Positions 1-8,760 are shown, counted from the stretch's first letter. The stretch: DNA of 36,698 nucleotides from Chamaesiphon sp. GL140_3_metabinner_129_sub (GCA_025358725.1 JANYIT010000138.1:1-36698); one strand, 5' to 3'. Numbers and translations: made by a program. The notes: generated from the letters alone by a model not told the origin.

Positions 1-31
1 CCTTCTCCTGAGTATCCGTGTCTGACGACAT
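1..31 (-). CDS. possible 5' end of a left-edge gene (partial)
   Basis: On the minus strand an ATG at 29-31 opens a frame reading MSSDTDTQEK up to the window edge. An in-frame TAG lies a short way upstream of this ATG, so the frame starts here or at a nearby non-ATG codon. It would be divergent from the EVE-domain gene, with about 200 bases of AT-rich promoter space between. Only ten codons are visible, so no function can be given and it may not be a gene. Confidence 0.3.
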   Translation of the reverse strand, partial: MSSDTDTQEK

Positions 32-229
32 CGCTACTTTGACAAGCTGGGCACAGAACAGGTTCTAATACCATTTTTCTTTCTCTCTGCTATATCTTGC
101 TTCTCTGATACTTCTTTCCACAGATTCAGAACATTACCCCATATCGGTTAGGGCACTAATTTTATTACCCAACTGGTGAAAGTAATTTACAATCGATCGA
201 GATAAACCTAGTCAGATTGGTGAGATTGC

Positions 230-700
230 TTGAATTATTGGTTAATGAAATCCGAGCCTGATGTATTTGGGATTGCCGATCTAGAACGAGATCGAGTGAC
301 AATTTGGGATGGGGTGAGAAATTACCAAGCACGAAATTTTCTCAAGTCAATGGAAGTTGGCGATCTAGCATTTTTTTACCATTCCAATACTAGTCCACCA
401 GGGATTGTCGGACTGATGCAGATCATTGAAGCTCAAGTTGTCGATCCTAGTCAATTCGATCTTGATGGTGAATACTACGATCCAAAATCTACAATAATAG
501 CCCCACGCTGGCATACTGTAAAAATAGAGTTTGTGCGTACTTTTAACAGTCAAATTGCGCTTGCAACTCTACGCGATCGATTTACATCCGAAGAATTATT
601 AGCTGTCAAACAAGGGAATAGACTATCTGTGATGCCCATCCTCGATCGAGTTGCCGAACAGATTTTACAAATGGCTGAAAACCTAACCCCTATAAATTAA
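230..700 (+). CDS. EVE domain-containing protein
   Basis: A 156-residue protein that is a single EVE domain over its whole length, a PUA-like fold that binds modified bases in nucleic acids (family knowledge). The N-terminus MNYWLMKSEPDVF and the following IWDGVRNYQARNFL are the typical opening of the family, and a GIVGLMQI strand and a PRWHTV segment follow. The start is a TTG: an in-frame TGA sits at 221-223 and the next ATG would cut off the conserved NYWL residues. It converges on the next gene, and the 3' ends overlap by 11 bases. The specific ligand is unknown. Outside defence contexts these proteins are common in bacteria, and nothing here suggests a restriction locus. Confidence 0.88.
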   Translation: MNYWLMKSEPDVFGIADLERDRVTIWDGVRNYQARNFLKSMEVGDLAFFYHSNTSPPGIVGLMQIIEAQVVDPSQFDLDGEYYDPKSTIIAPRWHTVKIEFVRTFNSQIALATLRDRFTSEELLAVKQGNRLSVMPILDRVAEQILQMAENLTPIN

Positions 701-1412
701 CAGGTAATTTAATTCCCCACCCCTTATAGTTGACATAATAACGTCCAGTTCGAGGTGGGCAGCCAATTGTGTTGCACAACTGACGCGTAAACTTTTCTTC
801 CATCTCTCGAGCCGATTTCTCTAAAGGATTATTTTGATAAGTTTGTCCACCCTGATAATAACCTTGAAAATAACGTTCGCCAAACTTACCAATTCCGCCC
901 GCTTGATGACATTGTTGACTGTGAGTGAATTCGTGGGCGAGTAATACCAATCGATCAGTATTGCGAGGCTGATACGGTGCGCGAATATAGATCCGATCGC
1001 AATAAGTTTGGGCTGATGAATCTACGCCGCCAATATGAGTTTCCTTACCGCCTTGCGACCAGCGATCGAGTAGTTTTGCTTGATATACCACAGTTACTCG
1101 ATCTACCAAATCACCAAATAATGGTCGTAAATAGCTCTTCTGAGCTGTATCTAATGGCACTCCCTGAGGATTCCGAATTGCCATGATTTGGGCAGCGAGT
1201 GGGAGTACTGTTGCCCCAGTTTCTCGCCAAGCTCCTTCAGGAGTGGCGGTGGCGATTTCTTCAAGTTGAGAGAGCTGAATATTACCAATTAATGCGGACT
1301 CTTGGGGCGAGAAGCGATGTTCTAGTAATTGCGGGAATAGAATACCAGTTGCAACTGCTGTAACTAAAATCAGCACACAAAACTGACAGAACTTTCTCAG
1401 GTTCGAGATCAT
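690..1412 (-). CDS. membrane-anchored HExxH putative metallopeptidase
   Basis: A 240-residue protein with one N-terminal hydrophobic segment (about residues 11-29, a signal anchor) and the rest presumably extracytoplasmic. Residues 160-164 are HEFTH within LLAHEFTHSQQC, a zinc HExxH motif. Downstream NPLEKSAREMEEKF supplies glutamates that could be the third ligand, as in DUF4157-like domains. Cysteines at about 138, 168, 213 and 218 could form disulphides. Substrate and role are not known; an inactive zinc-binding fold is an alternative. The stop overlaps the end of the EVE gene on the other strand, with no terminator between them. Confidence 0.7.
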   Translation of the reverse strand: MISNLRKFCQFCVLILVTAVATGILFPQLLEHRFSPQESALIGNIQLSQLEEIATATPEGAWRETGATVLPLAAQIMAIRNPQGVPLDTAQKSYLRPLFGDLVDRVTVVYQAKLLDRWSQGGKETHIGGVDSSAQTYCDRIYIRAPYQPRNTDRLVLLAHEFTHSQQCHQAGGIGKFGERYFQGYYQGGQTYQNNPLEKSAREMEEKFTRQLCNTIGCPPRTGRYYVNYKGWGIKLPVNL

Positions 1413-1651
1413 TGCTCAAAACAGATCGAGGTAAAGTTGGAGATTGGTTGGTACAGATCCGAGATCTGTAACTTTATCATAGCAATCCCATTCGTAAAAT
1501 CGTAGATCTGAGGGTACCCTCGTGTTAGGGCAGTAATCGGATATTTGCAGTGGTGCTGTGAGTTATTTTTGGCAAATACTGCTCAGGGTGCAACTATATG
1601 GATAGAATTAGAACAAAGAATCTTTTATTCGATCTCAGGACAAAACATTTT

Positions 1652-1771
1652 ATGACACCCTCATTAGCCAATTTCATGTATAGCTTGCTCTACGGCGGAT
1701 TGATCGTCGTTGTTCCCGCTACCATCGGACTGATCTTCATCAGCCAAAAAGATAAAATTCAACGTTCTTAA
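1652..1771 (+). CDS. psbX: photosystem II protein PsbX
   Basis: A 39-residue single-span thylakoid protein reading MTPSLANFMYSLLYGGLIVV and ending FISQKDKIQRS. This matches cyanobacterial PsbX closely: MTPSLANF start, one helix at about residues 10-31, basic C-terminus. PsbX is a low-molecular-weight subunit of the photosystem II core near the PsbE/F side and affects quinone exchange (established knowledge). It is too short for usual ORF cut-offs but unmistakable. A weak AGGA lies 11 bases before the ATG. It lies upstream of ycf66 in the same direction with a 288-base gap. Confidence 0.96.
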   Translation: MTPSLANFMYSLLYGGLIVVVPATIGLIFISQKDKIQRS

Positions 1772-1791
1772 AAGATCGATCAATATTGTTT

Positions 1792-1852
1792 ACCTCAGTT
1801 GGGTTTCCTGACCGATCGCATTGCTGCTATTGGTTTGCGACCGATCTGAGGT
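1792..1852 (+). terminator. possible hairpin after psbX
   Basis: ACCTCAG at 1792-1798 pairs with CTGAGGT at 1846-1852, followed by a T-rich stretch. The loop is long (47 bases) and contains a repeated GACCGATC. It could end the short psbX transcript before ycf66, but the geometry is poor. Confidence 0.25.
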
Positions 1853-2059
1853 TTTGTTGTAGCAAGATTAGTTAATTCGTGAATGGATAATTGTGCTGCA
1901 TCCACGCTAGACGAACGGCAGCGATCGAGGCAAACTAGAAATTGGTAAGCTCGTTACCACATCCCAACTAAAAATTGCTAGGATCGATCGAGACATCCGC
2001 AATAGGTTAGTTGACGTAAAATCAAACATGCGGACGTGCTTTAAACTTGGAGCAAATTA

Positions 2060-3013
2060 ATGGTTAATTTTGGGCTGAACTCAGCCAGTTTATTGGGGAT
2101 TATTCTAGCTGTAGCTGGAGCGGGGTTATACTTTCTGCGCTCGGTACGTCCCGAATTGTCCAGAGATCAAGATATTGCCTTTACGGCGATCGGGATTATC
2201 TGCGGATTTATTCTAATTTTCCAAGGCTGGCGACTCGATCCGATTCTCCAATTTGGGCAATTTTTACTCAGCGGCTCGGCCATCTACTTTGCCTACGAAA
2301 GTATCAAACTGCGGGGGATCGCCACCGAACAGGCTAAAGAAAAAAGTCAAATCGTGGATGAGCGTCCCGTCAGTCGTCGCTATAAGGCCGAAATTGAAGA
2401 TCGTGAGTACCTAGATGACAGACCTCGCAACAGTCGGCGAATTCGCGGCGATGGCGAACAACGTAGTAATGAACGATCGGACAGCGAAGATCAACCTCGT
2501 CGTCGATCTACTACCAGACAGTTGTCTGAAGATCGATTTGCAACTGAATCAGCACCCCGCCGCCGTACCGAATCGGACTCCGCTCGGACTAGCTCATTAG
2601 TTCGTCAGCCTAATGATAGCTGGGATAGCGAAGATGACTGGAATGAATCCGATCAACCAATCCAGGTTCGCCGCGCTCTGCCAGATGCCGATCTAGCTAG
2701 TACCCAGTCAAATCGAAGATCTACCAGAAGAAGAGATGAACGCACTGATGTGACGGAACCGCCGGATCGAGCAGTCGCTACTGATGATTCAGACCCAACA
2801 CCCCGCCGTCGTCGTCCTCGTCCTGATCCTTCAGGAGAAGATCGAAGTCAGCGTCTAGCCTCAGCTTCACCAAATCGCCAGCGACCTAACGCTGATGATT
2901 CAGGGCAGCGGGAAGGCACAACAGCTAATTATGTAGACTACGAACCGATCGATCCGCCTTCTGGTTTGCCCCCATCTGGTGCTGAACCGATTATTTTCCC
3001 CGATCGATACTAA
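2060..3013 (+). CDS. ycf66: Ycf66 family protein
   Basis: A 317-residue protein. The first 90 residues form the Ycf66 domain with hydrophobic helices (about 8-26 and 40-80: FTAIGIICGFILIFQGWRLD, then FAYESIKLRG). From about residue 95 the chain becomes a long charged tail rich in Arg, Asp, Ser and Pro, probably disordered. Ycf66 is conserved in cyanobacteria and some plastids; its role is unknown, though it is often linked to photosynthetic membranes. GGAG seven bases before the ATG supports the start. It follows psbX and ends just before a very strong hairpin. The tail is rich in CGATC/CGTCG motifs and could vary between strains. Confidence 0.9.
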   Translation: MVNFGLNSASLLGIILAVAGAGLYFLRSVRPELSRDQDIAFTAIGIICGFILIFQGWRLDPILQFGQFLLSGSAIYFAYESIKLRGIATEQAKEKSQIVDERPVSRRYKAEIEDREYLDDRPRNSRRIRGDGEQRSNERSDSEDQPRRRSTTRQLSEDRFATESAPRRRTESDSARTSSLVRQPNDSWDSEDDWNESDQPIQVRRALPDADLASTQSNRRSTRRRDERTDVTEPPDRAVATDDSDPTPRRRRPRPDPSGEDRSQRLASASPNRQRPNADDSGQREGTTANYVDYEPIDPPSGLPPSGAEPIIFPDRY

Positions 3014-3020
3014 AAGTTGT

Positions 3021-3082
3021 CACAGCAAAAAGCACAATCGCCACCGCTAAATTCAGTGGTGGCGATTGTGCTTTTTGCTGTG
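3021..3082 (+). terminator. long perfect hairpin after ycf66
   Basis: A 25-base arm (3021-3045) is perfectly complementary to 3058-3082, and the stem can extend inward by a G-T and two normal pairs. Each arm carries an A5 or T5 tract inside the stem. It sits between ycf66 (+) and hliP (-), so it can terminate both. The arm is much longer than an ordinary intrinsic terminator. Confidence 0.75.
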
Positions 3083-3135
3083 TGGGGATGGGGTGCAAAA
3101 TCTTTAAGGTGAGGGCACTCTCACCAGATCTGTCA

Positions 3136-3315
3136 CTATCTCAGTCCTAGCCACGTCAATAAATCTTGACCTGTAACTAATTCCAACAGTAATAACAACA
3201 CAAATCCCACCATTGCAAATCGACCATTAACTTGTTCAGCATAAATATTCCAGCCAAAACTAGGTTCTACTGGGGTAGTAGTAGTTTTCAAGTCTGTTTG
3301 TGTTTTGATAGTCAC
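3136..3315 (-). CDS. high light-inducible protein (Hlip), chlorophyll a/b-binding domain
   Basis: A 59-residue protein with one transmembrane helix carrying the Hlip motif AEQVNGRFAMVGFVL followed by LELVTGQ (about residues 26-50). The Glu and Asn-Gly-Arg residues bind chlorophyll and stabilise the helix pair in this family. Hlips protect photosystem II assembly and dissipate excess energy in thylakoids. The N-terminus is a Thr-rich linker ending FGWNIY, as in HliA/B types. The start is GTG: an in-frame TAG lies 12 bases upstream and no ATG precedes the motif. An AGAGG lies upstream but rather far. It is divergent from the STAS gene. Confidence 0.92.
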   Translation of the reverse strand: MTIKTQTDLKTTTTPVEPSFGWNIYAEQVNGRFAMVGFVLLLLLELVTGQDLLTWLGLR

Positions 3316-3655
3316 GATCGATCTCTACCTCTTAATTACTTGTGATTGGGCAATCTTTGCCAAATCATATCTGACATTATCGATCGGATTCCAGCTAGTT
3401 GGCGGCGTGAAGAAATATTACAATGGGTCAATTTATTTTCAGTCATTCAGCCCATGTGGGAACGATCACCAATAGAGGATGATATCAATCATCTAGAAAT
3501 CTCTTAACAAAAACATAATGTTTGGTAAAACCTACCCCAGATCAGCCAGTTAAGACCAATCTCAGTTTCAATCACGAAACCAACCAAATATCAACGATCG
3601 TCATCACTGACAATCATCTCAAAATTAGACCGAACATAATTTCGTAAGTCAAGAT
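3316..3655. other. intergenic region between hliP and the STAS gene
   Basis: This 340-base gap holds the two divergent promoter regions. I see no ORF, no clear HLR1 pair upstream of hliP and no RNA gene. Short AT-rich stretches occur near 3500-3530. Confidence 0.4.
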
Positions 3656-4036
3656 ATGGCTGCTCCTCTGACTATTATTAAACCCGCAGGCGTACTTGAC
3701 AGCGTAAAAGCAAATGAATTGCGCCAGCAAGTAAGCGAATTATTGGCATCAGGAAACAATCTCGTCCTACTCGATCTGGCTGATGTCAACTCCATCGACA
3801 GTTATGGATTGGGTACTTTGATTGTCGCACTGAAAATGCTCAGAACTGCTGGAGGGGATTTGTATCTCTGTTCGATCGCCGAACCAGTGAGAAACTTACT
3901 CAGGCTCACGCGGATGGATCGCTTATTTGAACATCAGATCGCCCCCACCAAGTTGCTGAACTTCGACGGCGATCAACCAAAACAGCTTCTCCCTTGGAAA
4001 ATATTTAATACCAATTTGCCAGCTTTTCGGGACTGA
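3656..4036 (+). CDS. STAS domain anti-sigma factor antagonist
   Basis: A 126-residue protein with a STAS domain over residues 1-105. The key loop is VNSIDSYGLGTL, with Ser49 after Asp48 at the position phosphorylated in SpoIIAA/RsbV, so it should be switchable by a serine kinase. Family members release a sigma factor by binding an anti-sigma kinase; in cyanobacteria many work with PP2C phosphatases. No kinase or phosphatase gene is nearby, so its partner must lie elsewhere. The C-terminal 20 residues are outside the domain. It lies 52 bases upstream of sat in the same direction, possibly by chance. Confidence 0.87.
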   Translation: MAAPLTIIKPAGVLDSVKANELRQQVSELLASGNNLVLLDLADVNSIDSYGLGTLIVALKMLRTAGGDLYLCSIAEPVRNLLRLTRMDRLFEHQIAPTKLLNFDGDQPKQLLPWKIFNTNLPAFRD

Positions 4037-4075
4037 AAAGCTGCTAAAGTGATTAATAAAATATGTAAAGATTGC

Positions 4076-4083
4076 GAGGGAAG
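4076..4083 (+). promoter_or_regulatory. ribosome binding site deciding the TTG start of sat
   Basis: GAGGGAAG lies five bases before the TTG at 4089. No ATG is present in frame between the upstream stop (TGA at 4050-4052) and the conserved N-terminus, so this site supports the unusual start. Confidence 0.7.
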
Positions 4084-4088
4084 TTAGT

Positions 4089-5258
4089 TTGAGTCAGCGT
4101 TCTGGTATTGCACCCCACGGCGGTAAATTGATCGATCGCATCGCCACCCCCGCTCAAAAAGCTGAGTTTCTGAGTAAAGCCGAAAATTTACCTAGAGTTG
4201 AGTTAGACGAACGGGCATTTTCCGATCTAGTCATGATTGCGATCGGTGCATTTAGCCCTCTTACTGGGTTTATGTCAGAAGCGGATTACAATAATGTTGT
4301 CCCAAACATGCGGCTAGCTGACGGTTTACCTTGGTCGATTCCGATTACTTTATCGGTTACTGAAGCTGTTGCATCACCATTAGTAGTCGGCACGCTCATC
4401 CGCTTAGATGACTCTACTGGGAGATTTGTTGGTGTTCTAGAACTAACTGAGAAATATACCTACAACAAGCAGCAAGAAGCAATTAACGTCTACCGCACTG
4501 ATGATCAAAAACATCCTGGTGTCAAAGTTGTTTATGACCAAGGTAATGTCAATTTAGCTGGTGCAGTCTGGCTATTGGAACGAGAAGCACATCCTCAATT
4601 TCCCACCTATCAAATCGATCCTGTTGCCGCCCGTGCCCAGTTTCAAGCCAAGGGTTGGAACACTATCGTTGGATTTCAAACCCGCAACCCGATTCACCGC
4701 GCTCATGAGTATATCCAAAAGTGTGCGATGGAAACTGTTGATGGGTTATTTCTGCACCCACTAGTTGGCGCAACCAAGGAAGATGACATTCCCGCCGATG
4801 TACGGATGCGTTGCTATGAAATTATCCTCGAACATTACTATCCGAGCGATCGAGTAATTCTCGGCATCAATCCTGCCGCTATGCGCTATGCTGGGCCACG
4901 GGAAGCTATCTTCCACGCCCTAATTCGCAAAAATTATGGTTGTACCCATTTTATCGTCGGACGCGACCATGCAGGCGTTGGGGACTACTATGGTACTTAT
5001 GATGCTCAGCACATTTTTAGTGAATTTGAGCCAGGGGAACTCGGCATCACTCCGATGATGTTTGAGCACGCTTTCTACTGCAAAGTTACCAAGTCGATGG
5101 CAACTACCAAAACTAGTCCGAGTAGCCCTGAACAACGCGTGCATTTATCAGGTACGAAGGTACGAGATCTACTTCGTCAAGGTGAATTACCACCACCAGA
5201 ATTTTCTCGTCCTGAAGTTGCCGCCGAATTAATTCGGGCGATGAAAGGGAACAAATAA
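4089..5258 (+). CDS. sat: sulfate adenylyltransferase (ATP sulfurylase)
   Basis: A 389-residue homo-oligomeric-type ATP sulfurylase that makes adenosine 5'-phosphosulfate from ATP and sulfate, the first step of assimilatory sulfate reduction in the cytoplasm. Visible signatures are FSPLTGFM (about 55-62), the nucleotide-binding [11 protein letters not shown] (197-207) and GRDHAG (291-296), then [23 protein letters not shown] near the end. Length is normal for the bacterial Sat family, with no fused APS kinase domain. The start is TTG with a strong Shine-Dalgarno five bases upstream. A small secreted-protein gene follows 46 bases later. Confidence 0.96.
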   Translation: MSQRSGIAPHGGKLIDRIATPAQKAEFLSKAENLPRVELDERAFSDLVMIAIGAFSPLTGFMSEADYNNVVPNMRLADGLPWSIPITLSVTEAVASPLVVGTLIRLDDSTGRFVGVLELTEKYTYNKQQEAINVYRTDDQKHPGVKVVYDQGNVNLAGAVWLLEREAHPQFPTYQIDPVAARAQFQAKGWNTIVGFQTRNPIHRAHEYIQKCAMETVDGLFLHPLVGATKEDDIPADVRMRCYEIILEHYYPSDRVILGINPAAMRYAGPREAIFHALIRKNYGCTHFIVGRDHAGVGDYYGTYDAQHIFSEFEPGELGITPMMFEHAFYCKVTKSMATTKTSPSSPEQRVHLSGTKVRDLLRQGELPPPEFSRPEVAAELIRAMKGNK

Positions 5259-5304
5259 GCCGCAACTACCAACGAATAACTAACTGATCACAAATCATAA
5301 ATCT

Positions 5305-5754
5305 ATGTCCATCAAATTTTCAATTTCTACAGTTTCGATCGCATTATTACTCACCCTAAGCCATGCTTCGATCGCTGCTGCTGAAGCTTATAAAACTAGC
5401 AAAGGTCAGGTGATCGTCACAGGTTTAACTTCCCAACAGAAGTACCCTGTCCAGACTGTCAATACCAAGAACAAATCCAAGAAACTTAAAGACAAAACTG
5501 CAAATACTTGTGGTGAAGTCACTGTTGATAATGCAACTAACTATAAATCATTGGTTGTCGGTACTGAGGCGATCGATCCTGCTACATTAAGTATCAAAAC
5601 TCATGCTCGTTGTAATGGTAAAAAGACCGCAACAGCAAAAAAAGTTAGTAAGAAAAAGACGATCACAACGGTAACAACAGGTACAACAACAACAGGTACA
5701 ACAACAACTGTACCTACAACGACAACTACGACAACAACTCCTGCTGTCAAATAA
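5305..5754 (+). CDS. secreted Thr-rich protein of unknown function
   Basis: A 149-residue protein. Residues 1-26 are a signal peptide (hydrophobic ALLLTLSHASIAAA ending before EAYKTS). The middle (about 27-108) holds two cysteines (in NTCGEVTV and HARCNGKK) that may pair. Residues 108-145 are a Lys-rich stretch followed by a run of Thr with a few Gly, Val and Pro, encoded by imperfect ACA repeats that could expand or contract. I do not recognise the family. The protein is predicted to be periplasmic or exported; the Thr-rich tail could be a linker or glycosylation target (inference). It ends just before a bidirectional terminator. Confidence 0.72.
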   Translation: MSIKFSISTVSIALLLTLSHASIAAAEAYKTSKGQVIVTGLTSQQKYPVQTVNTKNKSKKLKDKTANTCGEVTVDNATNYKSLVVGTEAIDPATLSIKTHARCNGKKTATAKKVSKKKTITTVTTGTTTTGTTTTVPTTTTTTTTPAVK

Positions 5755-5776
5755 AGTTACAACTACAATTCATGCC

Positions 5777-5821
5777 AAAAAAAGGCACCCGTACAAGTTA
5801 ATTTTACGGGTGCCCTTTTTT
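5777..5821. terminator. bidirectional intrinsic terminator
   Basis: GGCACCCGTA (5784-5793) pairs with TACGGGTGCC (5805-5814). An A-run precedes and a T-run follows, so it works on both strands. It separates the secreted-protein gene (+) from mtnP (-). Confidence 0.88.
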
Positions 5822-5855
5822 GTTACCTAAATAGCTATGATGAATAACTATTTAT

Positions 5856-6728
5856 CTACAGGTATTTTTTCAGGAGTAGTTCTAGCTTCTGCTTAGTAGC
5901 TTCAGGCACTTTGTCCATCGGGGTAATAATCGCATACTTGAGAGCCGAATGTGCCTCAGAAACAAATAAATTCGTACCTAGTCGCCGAACTGTTTCTTGA
6001 ATTACCCGTTGGGCATTACTAGCATTTTTGTGAAGATTGGCAATGATCAACTCCACTGTCACATTATCATGATCGGGATGCCAGCAATCATAGTCAGTAG
6101 CTAATGCTAAAGTGGCATAAGCAATTTCAGCTTCTCTAGCTAATTTTGCTTCAGGTAAATTAGTCATCCCAATCACTGTACCACCGAGCATTCGATACAT
6201 ATTTGACTCAGCTTTGGTTGAAAATGCTGGGCCTTCCATGCAGATATATGTGCCGCCTCGATGTAAGGTAATATCTGGAAAATTGAGCGACTCGATCGAG
6301 TCGGCTAAGACACCTGATAACTTAGCACAAATCGGATCGCCAAAAGCAATATGTCCGACAATTCCTTCACCAAAAAAAGTACTAGTGCGACTTTTAGTGC
6401 GATCGAGAAATTGATCTGGTAATACTAAATCTAGCGGCTGCACTTCTGCTTGCAAAGATCCGACCGCAGATGCTGAAATTAGGTATTCAACACCGATTTG
6501 TTTCATGGCATAAATATTTGCCAGATATGGAACTTCTGAAGGTGTCAGATGATGATTTCGGCCATGTCGAGCCAAGAAAGCTACTTGGACACCCTCCAGA
6601 TCTCCAACAATGAGATTGTCAGAAGGTTTGCCAAAAGGTGTTTCGACACTCACCTCTCGGACATTAGTTAATGCGGACATCTGGTAAAGTCCACTGCCGC
6701 CAATAATTCCAATTTTTACATCAGTCAT
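5856..6728 (-). CDS. mtnP: S-methyl-5'-thioadenosine phosphorylase
   Basis: A 290-residue nucleoside phosphorylase of the MTAP/PNP type. It splits methylthioadenosine with phosphate to adenine and methylthioribose-1-phosphate, feeding methionine salvage and clearing a polyamine-synthesis by-product. Residues 8-15 are IIGGSGLY, the phosphate loop. [15 protein letters not shown] (about 54-68) and ISASAVGSL follow, with [12 protein letters not shown] and [20 protein letters not shown] as the later active-site segments. Length and ATG start fit the family. The gene converges on the secreted-protein gene; the upstream side holds a heptamer array. Confidence 0.93.
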   Translation of the reverse strand: MTDVKIGIIGGSGLYQMSALTNVREVSVETPFGKPSDNLIVGDLEGVQVAFLARHGRNHHLTPSEVPYLANIYAMKQIGVEYLISASAVGSLQAEVQPLDLVLPDQFLDRTKSRTSTFFGEGIVGHIAFGDPICAKLSGVLADSIESLNFPDITLHRGGTYICMEGPAFSTKAESNMYRMLGGTVIGMTNLPEAKLAREAEIAYATLALATDYDCWHPDHDNVTVELIIANLHKNASNAQRVIQETVRRLGTNLFVSEAHSALKYAIITPMDKVPEATKQKLELLLKKYL

Positions 6729-6798
6729 TAATAAATTTTCCTATTCATACTAAATTTGCACCTATTCTTTGAGGTTTAAGCCTATTCTAATAACTTGA

Positions 6799-6833
6799 CC
6801 TAATGCCTAAAGCCTAAATCCTAAAGCCTAAAC
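6799..6833. repeat. heptamer array, CCTAAAG type (5 units)
   Basis: Five consecutive 7-base units (CCTAATG, CCTAAAG, CCTAAAT, CCTAAAG, CCTAAAC) run into the stop codon of the next minus-strand gene. STRR-type heptamers are known from cyanobacteria. Confidence 0.85.
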
Positions 6834-7237
6834 TAGGGTTTAATTGCATTAATCTTGGTTTCGATATCAATTAAGGTATCCAAAACAATCCGTTTCGCAT
6901 AGAGCTGCCATCCCCATTTTTGAATGGTAATTGCGGCTGCGGTGCCACCTACCGCAGCAATATAATCTAGTGGTTGATTCAGTGAAATTCCAAATAACAA
7001 ACCCAACCCCGCAATGCCCCAAAAGGGTAGAGCAACAGTTTGTCTTTGGGTTTCGACTAATTTAGCGATTCCTCCAGTGGGTAGTTCTGCTTCTAGAACC
7101 GCTTTGACTTCTTTCTGTTGTTCTCTGGTGACTGATAAACCAATTTTTTGGCGCAATTTCTCGATCTTGCGAGCATCACTGCTGTATTGAGTTAATTCGT
7201 CTTCCGCCATCAATACCAGCCGTTCGTACTGTCCCAC
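6833..7237 (-). CDS. small two-helix membrane protein, unknown function
   Basis: A 134-residue protein that I do not recognise by name but that looks like a conserved cyanobacterial protein. Residues 1-65 are charged and helical (possible coiled coil, with KIEKLRQKIG and TREQQKEVKAVLEAEL). Two hydrophobic spans follow at about 69-86 and 91-106, then a short helical tail. The TAG stop lies in the edge of the adjoining heptamer array. It is divergent from the pentapeptide-repeat gene. Confidence 0.7.
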   Translation of the reverse strand: MGQYERLVLMAEDELTQYSSDARKIEKLRQKIGLSVTREQQKEVKAVLEAELPTGGIAKLVETQRQTVALPFWGIAGLGLLFGISLNQPLDYIAAVGGTAAAITIQKWGWQLYAKRIVLDTLIDIETKINAIKP

Positions 7238-7413
7238 AGATTTATTAATCCATACATATATTCATGGATGATTATAGCCGATGACCAACATGTCCTGGTG
7301 AATTTCAAGCTCACATTTCGCCGCTTGGTGAGACACGATCGAACACATCCTAGTGATAGTGCTAAAATTTCTAATGTGGAAAGTTTCCCTAAAAGCTGGG
7401 TATTTTATCGTCA

Positions 7414-8565
7414 ATGACAATCTGGTTGAATCTACTAGGAATCATCGCGATCGGCTGTGGATTATGGTCTAGGCATACTGGTCTTACCGTAGCAGGTTGT
7501 GCGATCGCCTTAGGATTCTCGACACCAATTATCTATCGAGGTATCCGTCCCAAAATCCCAAAATCTCTATCTTCAGCACAGCGATTGCGGTTAGTCATCA
7601 TCGTGACGATGCTGATTGTGATCGTTAACTTGCTCAAGATTGGTGGATTTTTTAACTATATTGGTGGTTTATCTGCGGGAACAGATTGGAGTGCGGTTGG
7701 TGCTTTGGGCTTATGGGGTGGTGCGATTGGACAGACAGCGATTGCCACTTTGGCAGCATTTGTTTCTTGGCGACAGTATATTGTTTCTCGCGATTTGACG
7801 ATCGAACAAAATCGACTCAATCGCCAACAAAATATTATTACTCAGCAACAGACGATCGATAATTATTTTCAGGGGATTTCCGATCTAGTCCTCGATGATG
7901 ATGGCTTTCTCGAAGATTGGCCGCAGGAACGTGCTTTTGCAGCAGGACGAACTGCGGCATTATTAGGGAGTGTAAATGCTGCGGGGAAAGCCAGAGTCAT
8001 CCGCTTTTTATCGCGTTCTAAATTGCTCACCCCCCTTCAACGCGATTTGCGGTTGGGGCGGGTGATTCTCAATGGTAATGGCGGTTATGATGAAGATCGG
8101 ATTTACGGTATCCGGGTCATCGATTTGAAGGTGATGTTAGCAGGTGCAGATATTGCGCAAACGGATTTACGGTGGACAGATCTCAGTGATGCTAATTTAA
8201 TTCGGACTGATTTAAGTGAATGCACTCTCTTGAAAGCCAACTTAGCTAGAGCAATTCTCTATCAAGCTAAATTAACGGGTGCGGATATCCAGGGTACGCG
8301 GTTTTTTTATGGCGATCTCCAACTTGCTAGTCCTCGCGTTCCAGATCGATCTCCAGATTATATTACAGGCGAATTTAGCGGTGCCGTAATCGAGGATGTT
8401 GACTTTACCAATGTCCGGAGCATGTCTGAAGAGCAACGCCAATACTGTTGTGCCTGGTGTGGGGAAGCCGCTCGTCAAACTATTCCTGGTGGGTGTAGCG
8501 GTATTCCCAATCGGTTAATCTCAAATGAGCATATATCTTCAGCTCGATCGTTTGATGATGATTAA
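7414..8565 (+). CDS. membrane protein with pentapeptide repeats
   Basis: A 383-residue protein. Hydrophobic spans lie at about 3-19, 23-41, 59-77 and 93-117. Then comes a Gln/Asn-rich helical stretch (126-150) and a conserved block with DDGFLEDWPQERAFAAGRTAALLG. Residues 241-303 contain pentapeptide repeats of the A(D/N)LXX type (AGADIAQTDLRWTDLSDANL). The C-terminus has clustered cysteines (about 346-370, YCCAWCG and GGCSG). Cyanobacteria have many such proteins and the function is usually unknown. The repeat part should form a right-handed beta helix on the cytoplasmic side (inference). Confidence 0.82.
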   Translation: MTIWLNLLGIIAIGCGLWSRHTGLTVAGCAIALGFSTPIIYRGIRPKIPKSLSSAQRLRLVIIVTMLIVIVNLLKIGGFFNYIGGLSAGTDWSAVGALGLWGGAIGQTAIATLAAFVSWRQYIVSRDLTIEQNRLNRQQNIITQQQTIDNYFQGISDLVLDDDGFLEDWPQERAFAAGRTAALLGSVNAAGKARVIRFLSRSKLLTPLQRDLRLGRVILNGNGGYDEDRIYGIRVIDLKVMLAGADIAQTDLRWTDLSDANLIRTDLSECTLLKANLARAILYQAKLTGADIQGTRFFYGDLQLASPRVPDRSPDYITGEFSGAVIEDVDFTNVRSMSEEQRQYCCAWCGEAARQTIPGGCSGIPNRLISNEHISSARSFDDD

Positions 8566-8576
8566 AAACGGTGGGG

Positions 8577-8732
8577 ACTGTAGGGGCTGGTTTATGCTAG
8601 AAATCTCTGCTATTTTCGATAACTTTAGAACAAACCCGCCCCACCACACCAGCGATGTTAGTGGAATTGGGCGGGTTCAAAATAAATCTTAATTACAGTC
8701 GCAGTTACATTTATAAAACCGCCCCTACAGAT
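8577..8732. repeat. nested inverted-repeat element (GTAGGGGCGG type)
   Basis: The outer ends CTGTAGGGGC at 8579-8588 and its complement at 8721-8730 are inverted, with GGTTT-like extensions inside. A second inverted pair, AACCCGCCC at 8633-8641 and GGGCGGGTT at 8669-8677, lies within. It has no ORF and looks like a non-autonomous palindromic repeat. It occupies nearly all the gap before holA. Confidence 0.6.
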
Positions 8733-8760
8733 TTTAAACTATTCACTATCAACTAATTAA

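Noticed and set aside
230..1412. EVE-domain gene plus HExxH protein as a defence island
   Set aside because: No restriction, methylation or nuclease genes are nearby; both look like ordinary chromosomal genes in convergent orientation.
3316..3500. HLR1-type light-response boxes upstream of hliP
   Set aside because: I looked for paired TTACA-like direct repeats and found no properly spaced pair.
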